Under the pieces are notes generated by a model, which ran no database searches, was not told the origin of the DNA, and saw only the letters and a program-made list of their open reading frames with translations. A DNA stretch of 45,591 bases, taken from Lachnospiraceae bacterium. GTDB taxonomy: Bacteria > Bacillota > Clostridia > Lachnospirales > Lachnospiraceae. Positions 9,120 to 18,324 of this stretch are shown here, piece by piece (the first letter of the stretch is position 1; every line of letters starts with the position of its first letter). The position numbers were made by a program, and so were the translations under genes. The stretch spans positions 1 through 45,591 of the forward strand of contig JAPFDH010000015.1 in NCBI GenBank assembly GCA_026169045.1, given 5' to 3'.

Positions 9120-9160
9120 TTCTGTACCCTTTGGCACATTTTTTCTTTTTCGTTTCTCTG

Positions 9161-10090
9161 TTAATTTCTCAGCTTAGGATCCAAGGCGTCTCTCACCCGA
9201 TCTCCCAAAATATTAAATGCCAAAAGTGTGATACTTAAAATAACTGCCGGAATAAATAATTGATATGCATATAGCTTAAAATTCTGAACGCCCAACTGTA
9301 AAAGCTGTCCCCATGAAGTCAGAGGCGATTTAATTCCCAAACCTAAAATACTTAACGTTGCTTCATAAAAAATAGCACTAGGCACCGACATTGTCATTCC
9401 TACTACAACAATTCCCAGTGTATTGGGGATTAAATGCTTAAAAATCAAACGCAAATGAGAAGCTCCTAAAATGCGGGATGCATTAACAAAATCCTGATTT
9501 TTCATCTGCAGAACAAGGCCCCGGACATTTCTGGCCGATCCCATCCAGCCAATCAAAGCAAAAGAAGTCACAATGGCTACCGGACCATTTCCGAATTTCA
9601 ACATCAAAAGAATAACAAATACCATCTGAGGTACGCACATCAGTACATCAATCACACGCATAATAAGCATGTCAATTACACCACCAAAATATCCGGCAAT
9701 TCCGCCAATCACTACCCCGATCAAAGCCGGAAAAATTGCCCCAAAAAATCCGATGGCAAGGGAAATCCGTCCTCCATACCATACACGGGTCCACAGATCC
9801 CTTCCCAATGTATCCGTTCCGAACCAATGACTGGCACTCGGGCCCTGATTAATACTCATCAGATTATTGGCATCATACTGATAGGGGCTGACCAGAGGAA
9901 TGACAATGGATAATACCACCATGATTGCCACAACAGTGAGGCTGACAACCGCCGCTTTGTTGGTAAACAAACGGCGTGCAAAATCTCTCCAAAACGAAGT
10001 GGATGGACGTACAATCTCTTCTCCGTTTTTTTCCTCATCCAAGAGTCGTGTAAAATCACTTAAATCCAATTCAACTTGTTTTTTTTGCAT
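9161..10090 (-). CDS. oppC: Oligopeptide ABC transporter permease OppC
   Basis: About 309 residues. The N-terminal cytoplasmic stretch and OppC_N region (SFWRDFARRLFTNKAAVVSL) lead into TM1, followed by the BPD_transp_1 domain with about five further membrane helices. The EAA-type loop is visible around SRILGASHLRLIFKHLIPN, with the conserved Gly for contacting the ATPases. The frame extends to 10138, but AGGAGGAG lies seven bases before the Met at 10090, which removes 16 residues and fits the family better. It starts ten bases after the oppB stop. Forms the membrane channel with OppB. Confidence 0.94.
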   Translation of the reverse strand: MQKKQVELDLSDFTRLLDEEKNGEEIVRPSTSFWRDFARRLFTNKAAVVSLTVVAIMVVLSIVIPLVSPYQYDANNLMSINQGPSASHWFGTDTLGRDLWTRVWYGGRISLAIGFFGAIFPALIGVVIGGIAGYFGGVIDMLIMRVIDVLMCVPQMVFVILLMLKFGNGPVAIVTSFALIGWMGSARNVRGLVLQMKNQDFVNASRILGASHLRLIFKHLIPNTLGIVVVGMTMSVPSAIFYEATLSILGLGIKSPLTSWGQLLQLGVQNFKLYAYQLFIPAVILSITLLAFNILGDRVRDALDPKLRN

Positions 10091-10100
10091 GACACTCCTC

Positions 10101-11021
10101 CTAATCCGTAATTCTGATTCGTGGATCAATAATTCCATATAAAATATCCACTATGAAATTGGCAGCAACCAAAAAAACACCAAAGAAAATCGTAAGTCCC
10201 AAAACCATGGTATAGTCAAGTGCCTGCACGGATTCCGTAAAATGTTTTCCGATTCCCGGTATGGAAAATAATTGTTCTACAATAAAAGATCCCATCAATG
10301 TAGTAGCCACCGCCGGTCCCAATCCCGTTACAATGGGGATCATAGCATTTCTCAACTGATGGCGCCAAACAATTTCTTTTTCTCCCAACCCCTTTGCTTT
10401 TGCTGTTTTCATATAATCCTGATTCTCCACCTCAAGCATACTGGCTCTCATAGTACGGGTCAGCGAAGCAATGGTAGCGATGGAAAGAGTAATCGTCGGC
10501 AAAATCGAATAAGAAAATCCTTTCCACTGAGCAATGGGTAAAAGTCCCGTTTTTACTCCAAATACCCACTGTAAAAGAGAACCTATAACAAAGTTTGGTA
10601 CCGATACCCCCAAAACAGAAATCAATACGCACAGATAATCTGCCTTTTTTCCCCTTCTCCTGGCAGCAATTGTTCCCAGTAATAATCCCACCGGATATCC
10701 AATTGCCAGGGAACGTAATCCTAAATCAGCGGATATGGGAAACGTTTGCATAATGATATCCCACACACTTCGGTTGGTATATTTAAAAGAATACCCCATA
10801 TCCCCATGAAGCAGATTTCCCATGTAGGTCAGATATTGTTCAAAATAGGGTTTATCCAACCCATAGTAACTCATCATTTTTTCCTGAATCTCAGGTTTTA
10901 AAAGCTGTTCTGTCTGAAACGGATTTCCGGGCAATGTTTTCAAAAGAAAAAAAGAAAACGTAGCCAAAGCCCATATGGTGATCACAGAAATCACAAGACG
11001 TTTTGCAATATAACGCTTCAC
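10101..11021 (-). CDS. oppB: Oligopeptide ABC transporter permease OppB
   Basis: About 307 residues, six predicted membrane helices, with the N-terminal OppB segment (KRYIAKRLVISVITIWALAT) and the periplasmic-side TLPGNPF motif. The EAA loop is at AKGLGEKEIVWRHQLRNAM and the C-terminal end at DILYGIIDPRIRITD. Start choice: the frame opens to 11066, and an ATG at 11027 has AGGAGG only one base upstream. The GTG at 11021 is seven bases from AGGAGG and gives MKRYIAKRL, typical of OppB, so GTG is preferred. A strong hairpin separates it from oppA. Confidence 0.93.
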   Translation of the reverse strand: MKRYIAKRLVISVITIWALATFSFFLLKTLPGNPFQTEQLLKPEIQEKMMSYYGLDKPYFEQYLTYMGNLLHGDMGYSFKYTNRSVWDIIMQTFPISADLGLRSLAIGYPVGLLLGTIAARRRGKKADYLCVLISVLGVSVPNFVIGSLLQWVFGVKTGLLPIAQWKGFSYSILPTITLSIATIASLTRTMRASMLEVENQDYMKTAKAKGLGEKEIVWRHQLRNAMIPIVTGLGPAVATTLMGSFIVEQLFSIPGIGKHFTESVQALDYTMVLGLTIFFGVFLVAANFIVDILYGIIDPRIRITD

Positions 11022-11046
11022 TGTCATACCTCCTGTTTGCTTATGT

Positions 11047-11088
11047 AAAAACCGGGATTTGGTCATTTATCCCAAAGTCCCGGTTTTT
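11047..11088 (-). terminator. Intercistronic hairpin/attenuator between oppA and oppB
   Basis: AAAAACCGGGA (11047-11057) pairs perfectly with TCCCGGTTTTT (11078-11088), extended by TTTGG/CCAAA with one bulged base and a loop of about nine. On the minus strand it ends in five T. It starts about 20 bases after the oppA stop and lies upstream of oppB, the usual place for an attenuator that keeps the binding protein more abundant than the permease. It may also protect the oppA mRNA 3' end. Confidence 0.85.
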
Positions 11089-11107
11089 CAGCATATCCAA
11101 ATGCCAT

Positions 11108-12823
11108 TTATTCCGCATAATCCGCATACAGATATTCCGCATTGGCTCCATAATCGATTCCGGTAAATTCCGGATTTACCGTAATTAATGTGGTAAAGAA
11201 GAATAATGGAATCTGAGGACCATTATCCAGAATATACTGTTCCGCTTCGGCAAATAATTCCAAACGCTCTCCCCGATCCATAGTCAATTCAGTCTGGTTA
11301 ATCAGATCCGTATAGGTATCATCCATCCATCCTGTCACATTAATACTTCCTGTTTTGGTCCAATAAGACATATACATATAAGGGTCGTTCATGTCATCTC
11401 CATTTTGCTGCCAGTAAATATCATACTGACCGTCCAACATATTTTGAATCGTCGTTGGAACAGGATACTGGACAATATCAAAACAATCCAATCCAAGCAC
11501 TGTTTTCCAGGAATCTACAATGGCTTCGGCATACAGCTTTAACTGCCCTGTTTCCATGCAAAGATATGTCATACGTGGCAACTCTTCTTTTGTCATTCCC
11601 AATTCTTCCAATGCCTTGTTCAGATATTCATTGGCCTTCTCAGGATCTGCTGTAGTAGGCGCCCCGGATACATCCGGGTATTCTTCCCAATAGGTAGTTT
11701 CATCTGTGGAACCTGGTGTTGCCGGATCAATCAGACGTGTGGCTACATCATATGTTCCATTGGCCAATGCCATATTTAATCCCTCACGGTCAATGGCATA
11801 AGAAAGTGCCTTAATAAAGTTTACATTGGAGAGTACTTTTCCGCTCTCTTCGGTCATTCCATCCATATTAATCTGCAGAGTAGTCGTCGTACCTGCCGGA
11901 TCATTAAACAATGTGTCAGAATCATAGTTATCCTTCAGGGAAGCTGGTACACTCATATTCACATCAATTTCCCCATTATCAAACATACTGGCTCTTGTAT
12001 TGGCATCTTCAATCACTACACGTGTGATCTTGTCCATCTTAATTGCATCAGCATCATAGTATTGATCATTTTTCACATAAATAATTTCTGTTCCCTGATT
12101 CCATGCCTCCAATTTATAAGGACCACAGGAAAGATAATTGTCTCCTGTTGTACCATAAGCAGTTCCGCACTGCTCTACAAATTCTTCCCGCAACGGATAT
12201 AAGTTATTGCTGGCAGCCAAACTGGAAAGGAATGTAGGTGATATCTGTTTTAATGTAATCACCAAAGTATGATCATCCTCTGCCTTCACTCCCAGCTGAT
12301 CCAAATCTGTAATTTCCCCGTCCACAATCTCCTGAGCATTGACAATAGATAAAAACTTATCATATTCAGTAGCCCCTGTATTGGGATCCAAAAGACGCTG
12401 GAACGAATACACAAACTGTTCTGCTGTAATAGGTTCTCCATCTTCCCACTTGGAGTCTCTTAAATGAAACGTATAAGTCAGATTATCCTCTGATATATCA
12501 TAAGACTCAGCTATTCCGGGCACAATCTTTCCGCCTACATTACGCAAAAGACCTTCTGAAGTATGATACAAAACTTCTCCACTGTTATTATCATTGATCA
12601 CGCTGGTATCCAACGATGTGGCATCTGTAGATACACCAATTGTTAATTCCTTCGTTCCAGTGGCCTGCTCGGTATTTCCCGATGATCCATTCTCATTTTG
12701 CTGATTACCCTCTGTCTGTGTGGCATCTGCCACCGGATCCCCATTTGTGTATGTCCCACATCCTGCCAATGCAGACATCGCTACGGTACAGGCAAGCACA
12801 AAACCAACTACTTTTTTTCTCAT
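11108..12823 (-). CDS. oppA: Oligopeptide ABC transporter substrate-binding lipoprotein OppA
   Basis: 571 residues. The signal peptide MRKKVVGFVLACTVAMSALA is followed by lipobox LAGC with the lipidated Cys at about 22. A low-complexity linker (N/G/T/E-rich, about 28-58) leads into the SBP_bac_5 domain, with TFHLRDSKWEDGEPITAEQFVYSF near residue 115 typical of the family (quoted in parts: TFHLRDSKWEDG, PITAEQFVYSF). It captures peptides outside the membrane and delivers them to OppBC. AGGAGG precedes the start. It has its own strong promoter and is the first gene of the oppABCDF-regulator-aminotransferase-acetyltransferase unit. Peptide specificity cannot be read from sequence. Confidence 0.95.
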   Translation of the reverse strand: MRKKVVGFVLACTVAMSALAGCGTYTNGDPVADATQTEGNQQNENGSSGNTEQATGTKELTIGVSTDATSLDTSVINDNNSGEVLYHTSEGLLRNVGGKIVPGIAESYDISEDNLTYTFHLRDSKWEDGEPITAEQFVYSFQRLLDPNTGATEYDKFLSIVNAQEIVDGEITDLDQLGVKAEDDHTLVITLKQISPTFLSSLAASNNLYPLREEFVEQCGTAYGTTGDNYLSCGPYKLEAWNQGTEIIYVKNDQYYDADAIKMDKITRVVIEDANTRASMFDNGEIDVNMSVPASLKDNYDSDTLFNDPAGTTTTLQINMDGMTEESGKVLSNVNFIKALSYAIDREGLNMALANGTYDVATRLIDPATPGSTDETTYWEEYPDVSGAPTTADPEKANEYLNKALEELGMTKEELPRMTYLCMETGQLKLYAEAIVDSWKTVLGLDCFDIVQYPVPTTIQNMLDGQYDIYWQQNGDDMNDPYMYMSYWTKTGSINVTGWMDDTYTDLINQTELTMDRGERLELFAEAEQYILDNGPQIPLFFFTTLITVNPEFTGIDYGANAEYLYADYAE

Positions 12824-12882
12824 AAGTCCTCCTTTGAGCCTTTGCTCTTCCCTTTTAAATCCATAAATTCATCGTGCTTTTT

Positions 12883-12906
12883 CTTTAATGCGTTATGCCG
12901 TTAAAG
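12883..12906. promoter_or_regulatory. Imperfect palindrome in the oppA leader, candidate operator
   Basis: CTTTAATGCGTT with ATGCCGTTAAAG: arms CTTTAA and TTAAAG are exact, and the inner part is partly symmetric. It lies 13-36 bases downstream of the oppA -10, where a repressor would block elongation or initiation. The regulator is unknown; the YheO-type protein of the same operon and the GntR pair are candidates. Confidence 0.4.
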
Positions 12907-12918
12907 CATTATAGTATT

Positions 12919-12946
12919 ATTATAACGATGTCTGCCAATTTGTCAA
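12919..12946 (-). promoter_or_regulatory. Consensus promoter of oppA
   Basis: TTGACA (12941-12946) and TATAAT (12919-12924) on the minus strand with a 16-base spacer, about 95 bases upstream of the oppA start. A perfect 12-base direct repeat (CAATTTGTCAAC on the plus strand, at 12936-12947 and 12960-12971, 24 bases apart) covers the -35 and the region just upstream. Confidence 0.85.
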
Positions 12947-12981
12947 CCTATTTATTCAACAATTTGTCAACTTTTTGTAAC

Positions 12982-13034
12982 AGTTCAGCCATAGGTATGG
13001 AATGGGAGAGAAAATTATGCTTACATAATTTTCT
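12982..13034. repeat. Short repeat element, copy A (left module)
   Basis: It contains TTCAGCCATAGG, then AGAGAAAATTATGCTT, then ACATAATTTT, shared with the longer copy at 33831-33912. The GAAAATTATG/CATAATTTTC hairpin at 13011-13034 has a perfect ten-base stem with a four-base loop. It begins two bases past the amidohydrolase stop and may serve as that operon's terminator. Confidence 0.6.
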
Positions 13035-13035
13035 G

Positions 13036-14247
13036 CTACATCTTCTTTACCACATTTCCCCCAATCATCACCAGTTTCACATGATCCGCATCAGAAAGGC
13101 AACGGATATCCTCCAGAGGATTTCCATCCACAACCACAAGATCTGCCAATTTTCCCACTTCCAAACTGCCGATTTCTCTGTCTTTACGCATCAGATAAGC
13201 CCCATTTATGGTTCCCGCTTTAATAGCTTCCATAGGCGTATATCCGCATCTCGTCAATGAATAAAACTCCTTTCCGATCTGTTTAAACGGAGTATTTTGG
13301 GAATTGGAGTAATCCGTTCCTAAAGCCACACGGATACCGGCCTCGTGGGCCATTTGAAAGGAATGCATAGCACTTTCTTTCACCGACACTGCTTTTTTCA
13401 TCATGAAATCCGGAAGATTTTTCATATCGGCAATCCCCAAAGCCACACTCAATGTGGTCACCAAAGGAATATTTTTTTCTTTCATAATTTTAATGCATTC
13501 TTCATCCAGCATAACTCCATGTTCCACACATCCAATCCCTGCCTTTAATGCCTGAAGTGTTCCGGCCGTTCCGGTGCAGTGGGCAGTCACATAGGTACCA
13601 TGACGTGCCGCCTCTTCAATCATTACCTTTAATTCTTCCATAGAAAACTGTACATCATTGACATTATCCACTGCGGAAGATACGCCACCTGTCGCACAGA
13701 TTTTAATAAATTCTGCACCATCTCTAAATTGCTGACGTACGCCCTTTAAGCATTCCTCCACGCCATCCACCAGATATCCGGTCAAATCGTTTTTATTGGC
13801 TTCTTCCACTGTCCGGTTGGTATCAAAATCACAATGGCCGGCAGACACACTAAGTACCCTGCCTCCGGGCATAATTCTGGGGCCTTTGATATTTCCGCAC
13901 TCCACTGCTTCTTTCAGATGTTTACCAAACAAACTCATATCCCGCACGCCCGTTACACCTGCATCCACCAGATCACTTAAATCTTTTACAGCCGTCAACA
14001 AACAGGCAAATGGGGATGAATCTACAAAATGAACACTCTCGGTTCCGGACAAATGAATATGTGCATCGATAAAACCAGGCATAATCGTTCCGCCTTTGGC
14101 ATCAATCCTTTCCATTTCTTTGGAAATCAACGTTTCTTTTTGTTCTCCCACATATGTAATCCTGTCATTTTCCACCAAAACCATTCCATTTTCCAAAGCT
14201 TCATCTGAAATCGAATCGATCACTCTTCCTAAAATCGCATATTTCAT
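13036..14247 (-). CDS. Amidohydrolase of the Xaa-Pro/Xaa-Arg dipeptidase (imidazolonepropionase-like) group
   Basis: 403 residues. Metal-binding set is complete: HxH in DAHIHLSG (H63, H65), carboxylated Lys in FIKICATGGV (K182), H223 (TAHCTG), H243 (VEHGVM) and D312 (LGTDYSNS). The sequence around the Lys and the CTGTAG stretch resemble the group of binuclear-zinc amidohydrolases that hydrolyse L-Xaa-L-Pro or Xaa-Arg/Lys dipeptides; imidazolonepropionase is the other close relative. No signal peptide, so cytoplasmic. AAGGAG is about ten bases before the ATG. It is the last gene of the hydrolase operon, 16 bases after the S9 peptidase. The neighbours (two S9 enzymes, an S10-like enzyme, Opp) favour a prolidase-like role. 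Substrate is inferred. Confidence 0.85.
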   Translation of the reverse strand: MKYAILGRVIDSISDEALENGMVLVENDRITYVGEQKETLISKEMERIDAKGGTIMPGFIDAHIHLSGTESVHFVDSSPFACLLTAVKDLSDLVDAGVTGVRDMSLFGKHLKEAVECGNIKGPRIMPGGRVLSVSAGHCDFDTNRTVEEANKNDLTGYLVDGVEECLKGVRQQFRDGAEFIKICATGGVSSAVDNVNDVQFSMEELKVMIEEAARHGTYVTAHCTGTAGTLQALKAGIGCVEHGVMLDEECIKIMKEKNIPLVTTLSVALGIADMKNLPDFMMKKAVSVKESAMHSFQMAHEAGIRVALGTDYSNSQNTPFKQIGKEFYSLTRCGYTPMEAIKAGTINGAYLMRKDREIGSLEVGKLADLVVVDGNPLEDIRCLSDADHVKLVMIGGNVVKKM

Positions 14248-14263
14248 CGTCTATTCTCTCCTT

Positions 14264-16267
14264 TTATAGATACTGTTTGAACCATTTCACCATTTCTTTA
14301 TAATGTGCAATTCTAAGTTCCATCACTCCGCTCATGGTAAGTTCATGATTGGAATCCGGAAACAAAACTAAGCGTACCGGCAAATCCGGATGGGTGTCTT
14401 TTACTGCCACGTAAAGCTGATGTGCCTGTTCCACCGGGCATCTCATATCTCCTGTGCTGTGAAGAATCAAAAACGGGATGGAAATCTGATCCGCATACGC
14501 CACCGGTGACTTTCGGATCTGTTCTTTCATAAAATCTGTAAAATCTCCATATTCTTTGGAACTTCCTGCCATATCGCTGGATGCATACTGAATCAGTTCA
14601 TTTCCAATACTCCTCTGCGTGACTGCAGCACGAAACACCTTCGTATGTCCTGCCAGCCAATTGGTCATATAACCACCATAACTTCCACCGGTTACACCCA
14701 AACGTTTTTTATCAATCCACGGATACTTCCTTCCTGCTTCCTCTGTAAACTGTAAAAGATCATACATGGCCGTTTGGTCATAGGCGTATTTCATGCTGCC
14801 GTGTTCCGGTCCGTACCCACTGCTTCCCCTGGGATTACAAAAAATAATACCGATTCCCGCTGCTGCCAATAGCTGAAACTCATAGGTCAGCGCAAACCCA
14901 TAAAATGGTGTCGGTCCGCCATGAATATATAATACCGCCGGATACGTTTTGCCTTCCTCTCTGTGATGCGGTTCCATTACAAATCCCTGTACCTTCCCTT
15001 TTCCATCCAAGGTCGAAATCCACATTTCCTTTGGAATACTCATAACCGTTTCCCGCATCCAGGCATCCGTATCCGTCACTTTTACAGGAGCTTCCCCATT
15101 TTCATTCAAAAGATACAACTGCGCGGTTTCGGAAAAATCCCCTCTGGCTGCCAAAAGCATACCATCCTTTGGCGTACCAATAAACCGAAAGGTTCCCTTA
15201 TTAAGAAATCCCTTTCCCAAATCCGATTTCACAATATGGGGATGATTCACATCAGCCTCATAAATGGATGCCTCTCCATGCCATCCGGATATGAAATATA
15301 CGACATGATCCTCTTTTCCTAAAGAAGCGCTGCTTCCAAATCCGCCATAGTTTTCTCCATTATACAAAAAGCAGGTTGCCTCATGGCAGGGAGCATCCTC
15401 TGGCCAAAGATCCGTCACTTTTTTTGTGCTGATATCCAAACGATACAAATGAATCGCCAAATTTCCTTTGGCCAATGCCTTAGGATCAAAAGCCCCAAGC
15501 ACAGCAAAACTTCCGTCCCGACTGATAAGCGGAGGAAATGACTTTGGATACCAGGCAATCCACATGTCTTCCGTCATCGTTTCCATTTCACCGGTGGCTG
15601 CGTCAATCCGATACAAATCCATCCCAATACTTTCTTTTCTTTCCCGGTTTTTGTTGCTGGTCACCAAAAGGCTTTTGGAATCCGGCATCCAAACCGGCAT
15701 AACATAATCTGCCTCACCCCGCGTCAACTGTTTTACTGTTTTATCTTCTACAGAAAGAATCCATAACTGGGAAGACTCCCTTTTTCGGTCAACAAATCCC
15801 ATAGACTCATCCGCACGATATCCATAATCCTCAATGATAATGGGATCAAAAGGTGTTCTTCCCTTTTCCTGCGTATCTCCATTTCCTGCCAGAAATGCAA
15901 TTTTTGTTCCATCCAAAGACCAGGTAAATTCCCGCACTCCTCCTTTGACATTCGTCAGTTTTTCACAGGACTTTTTCCGGCTGTCATACCGATAAATCTG
16001 CGCCTGTCCATCTGCATCGGATAAAAATGCTAAAATAATAGCTTTTTCATCGCTTTGGGGACAAAAACGGGGAAATGTTTCCTGTTCCCCTCCTGCTTGG
16101 ATCGTTTCTTCCCTTCCATCTTTCTGATTTTTTAAAACAATGGATTGGCAATAGCTTCTTTTTTGGGGCTTCGTAACGGTATAACAAATCGCATTTGCTT
16201 TTTTGCAGTAATCCGGCATCCCCACATAATTCATCCGGTAATAATCCTCAAATTCCACATCCCTCAT
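14264..16267 (-). CDS. S9 family prolyl oligopeptidase / acylaminoacyl-peptidase-like (first copy)
   Basis: 667 residues. The N-terminal beta-propeller (about 30-400) has WD/TolB-like repeats such as FTWSLDGTKIAFLAG and PVWMPDSKSLLVTSN. The C-terminal alpha/beta hydrolase domain (about 420-667) has Ser529 in TGGSYGGYM, Asp607 in STGDMRCP and His641 in PDSNHELT, so the triad is complete. No signal peptide. S9C enzymes remove acyl-amino acids or cleave short peptides after Pro or hydrophobic residues; the propeller limits substrates to oligopeptides. GGAGGAG precedes the ATG. It follows its paralogue by 23 bases. The two share the same architecture but differ clearly in sequence, so they probably split specificities rather than being a recent duplication. 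Confidence 0.9.
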   Translation of the reverse strand: MRDVEFEDYYRMNYVGMPDYCKKANAICYTVTKPQKRSYCQSIVLKNQKDGREETIQAGGEQETFPRFCPQSDEKAIILAFLSDADGQAQIYRYDSRKKSCEKLTNVKGGVREFTWSLDGTKIAFLAGNGDTQEKGRTPFDPIIIEDYGYRADESMGFVDRKRESSQLWILSVEDKTVKQLTRGEADYVMPVWMPDSKSLLVTSNKNRERKESIGMDLYRIDAATGEMETMTEDMWIAWYPKSFPPLISRDGSFAVLGAFDPKALAKGNLAIHLYRLDISTKKVTDLWPEDAPCHEATCFLYNGENYGGFGSSASLGKEDHVVYFISGWHGEASIYEADVNHPHIVKSDLGKGFLNKGTFRFIGTPKDGMLLAARGDFSETAQLYLLNENGEAPVKVTDTDAWMRETVMSIPKEMWISTLDGKGKVQGFVMEPHHREEGKTYPAVLYIHGGPTPFYGFALTYEFQLLAAAGIGIIFCNPRGSSGYGPEHGSMKYAYDQTAMYDLLQFTEEAGRKYPWIDKKRLGVTGGSYGGYMTNWLAGHTKVFRAAVTQRSIGNELIQYASSDMAGSSKEYGDFTDFMKEQIRKSPVAYADQISIPFLILHSTGDMRCPVEQAHQLYVAVKDTHPDLPVRLVLFPDSNHELTMSGVMELRIAHYKEMVKWFKQYL

Positions 16268-16290
16268 TTTTCAACTCCTCCTTTCTTTTA

Positions 16291-18324
16291 TCATTCTTTT
16301 TCGCAAAGGAAACGTACAAACCATTCTGTTAATTCCCGTAAATGAGCGATTTGGAAATGGATCTTTCCATGACGCGTCACCCCATGATTCTCTCCTGGAA
16401 AAATCACAAGACGGACAGGAACCTCCGGATTTCTGTCCTTCATGGCAATAAACATCTGTTCAGCCTGTTCCATGGCACATCGGTAGTCTTTCTCTCCCTG
16501 AAGAATCAATAACGGTGTTTTCATCCGATCGATATTTCGTATGGGACTTTTCTCTATCCGATACATAAAATTTTCCATCTGGGTCTGCATTTCTTTTTCC
16601 GCCCATATAAATCCCATATCTCCTGTACCGTATGAAGTAGCCAGATTAACCAGTGGTCTCTGGCTGACTGCAGCACGAAACCGTTTTGTCGTCCCTATAA
16701 TTCTGGTGGTCATATGCCCGCCATAACTGCCTCCAGTCACCCCGAGACGTTTTGGATCAATAAATCCTTTTTCAATGGCAGCATCCAAAAAAGCAAATAA
16801 GTCGTCCATGGACTCCTTTCCCCAGGAATACGCTCCGGCAGCAAACGCAGCCCCATATCCAAAACTTCCTCTGGGATCGCACCACACCACTGCCATATTT
16901 TTCGCCGCAATCATCTGAAATTCAAACCAAAAGTCATGGGCATAAAAGCAAGTGGGACCGCCATGGATATCCAACACTGCCGGATAATGACATCCATTCT
17001 CATATCCCGCCGGTTTCATGACAAATCCATGGATCCTTACCTGTTTATCATAGGATTCTACCCACATTTCTTCCGGCATACAAAGTTCATATTCCTTCAA
17101 CCATTCATTGCTGTAGGTTAAACGAGTCTGCTCTTTCGATTCTTCCTGAGCGATATACAATTCGGCAGGTGTTAACAGATCTCCTCTGGTGTACAAAATC
17201 TTCCCGTTTACGGGAACACAAAAGGAATGAACTGCCATCCGGTCTTCCAAAACAACCTCCACCCGTTTCTCTCCTTTTACAGCCACACGGTAAATCTGTT
17301 CACAGCCCTTCCATCCTGCCCGAAAGTACACCCATTCTCCATCTTTCGACATCTGATACGCCGGTGTCTCACGTCCGAAAGCCGTACGCCCTACAGGAAA
17401 GGAATCGACTCCGTGACAGATTTCTTCCTCCGGGAATAAAGAAACGGCTTTTTCCCCGTTTCCATTCAATGGCTGAAGAAATAGTTTTAGCGATACCCCG
17501 CCTTTTTCCGCTTCATACGATGCAAAAATAACCTCTTCCTCCGGCGTGAATAAAAACGGTTCTCCATCTTCCACCTCTCTGTCACACAGAATCCTGCTTT
17601 GCTTTTGATTCGTCAAATCATAGCAGTACATTTCTGCTTTCAGTTCCTTTACATGCGTATAAGGTCTGCCGTAAAATCCCACTTTCTTTCCGTCAGGCGA
17701 CCACACCGCCGTATAAGAATCCATACTGCCGTCTGTCAAAATCTCACAGACTCCCGTATCCACATCCGCCACACCAATCTGACGAATACTATTTTCTCTC
17801 ACACCGTAAGTATCATCCAGTTTATAAATCAAATTTTCTATGACAACCGGTGCATGAGCTTTTTCTTCTTCCCACTGTTTTTTTTCCGAAACAGTCATCT
17901 CCTTCATCCATACTTCTTTTTCCTCTCTATAACAGGGGGCTGTAAATGCCACTTTTTTCCCATCCGGTGACCAGGAAAATTGTTCCACTCCATGGCGCAT
18001 TTGTGTTAATTTTTGATGCTGTTTTGTATTTCTGTCATAAATCCAAATCTGAAATTCACTCTCTCCCAGGCGAAGATATGCCAATTTTTCTCCATCCGGA
18101 GAAAATGTGGGAAGATCGGCTTCTTCATTTGTCAAAAGTCTGGCTGTATTTTTTCTTTTCCCTTCTTCCAAAGCAGTCGCAATCCCATAAATATGCTTTT
18201 TAAATTCACCGGATTCTTCCGCCTCTGCCACCACATAAGCTGCTGCAGACGCGTTTGCATCTATAGACGGACTGGACAGATATTTCATTTTCCTTAAATC
18301 TTCATAATCCAATTTCTTTTTCAT
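16291..18324 (-). CDS. S9 family prolyl oligopeptidase / acylaminoacyl-peptidase-like (second copy)
   Basis: 677 residues. The propeller (about 15-410) has repeats such as FSWSPDGKKVAFTAP and AVWSPDGKKVGFYGR. The hydrolase domain has Ser533 in TGGSYGGHM, Asp613 in GEKDYRCAM and His647 in PGENHGVTRHG. No signal peptide. The MKTPLLILQGEKDYRC segment (quoted in part: LLILQGEKDYRC) is classic S9C. AAAGGA lies six bases before the ATG. Its start overlaps the end of the S10-like gene by 23 bases, indicating translational coupling. Role inferred: cytoplasmic cleavage of Opp-imported oligopeptides. Confidence 0.9.
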   Translation of the reverse strand: MKKKLDYEDLRKMKYLSSPSIDANASAAAYVVAEAEESGEFKKHIYGIATALEEGKRKNTARLLTNEEADLPTFSPDGEKLAYLRLGESEFQIWIYDRNTKQHQKLTQMRHGVEQFSWSPDGKKVAFTAPCYREEKEVWMKEMTVSEKKQWEEEKAHAPVVIENLIYKLDDTYGVRENSIRQIGVADVDTGVCEILTDGSMDSYTAVWSPDGKKVGFYGRPYTHVKELKAEMYCYDLTNQKQSRILCDREVEDGEPFLFTPEEEVIFASYEAEKGGVSLKLFLQPLNGNGEKAVSLFPEEEICHGVDSFPVGRTAFGRETPAYQMSKDGEWVYFRAGWKGCEQIYRVAVKGEKRVEVVLEDRMAVHSFCVPVNGKILYTRGDLLTPAELYIAQEESKEQTRLTYSNEWLKEYELCMPEEMWVESYDKQVRIHGFVMKPAGYENGCHYPAVLDIHGGPTCFYAHDFWFEFQMIAAKNMAVVWCDPRGSFGYGAAFAAGAYSWGKESMDDLFAFLDAAIEKGFIDPKRLGVTGGSYGGHMTTRIIGTTKRFRAAVSQRPLVNLATSYGTGDMGFIWAEKEMQTQMENFMYRIEKSPIRNIDRMKTPLLILQGEKDYRCAMEQAEQMFIAMKDRNPEVPVRLVIFPGENHGVTRHGKIHFQIAHLRELTEWFVRFLCEKE

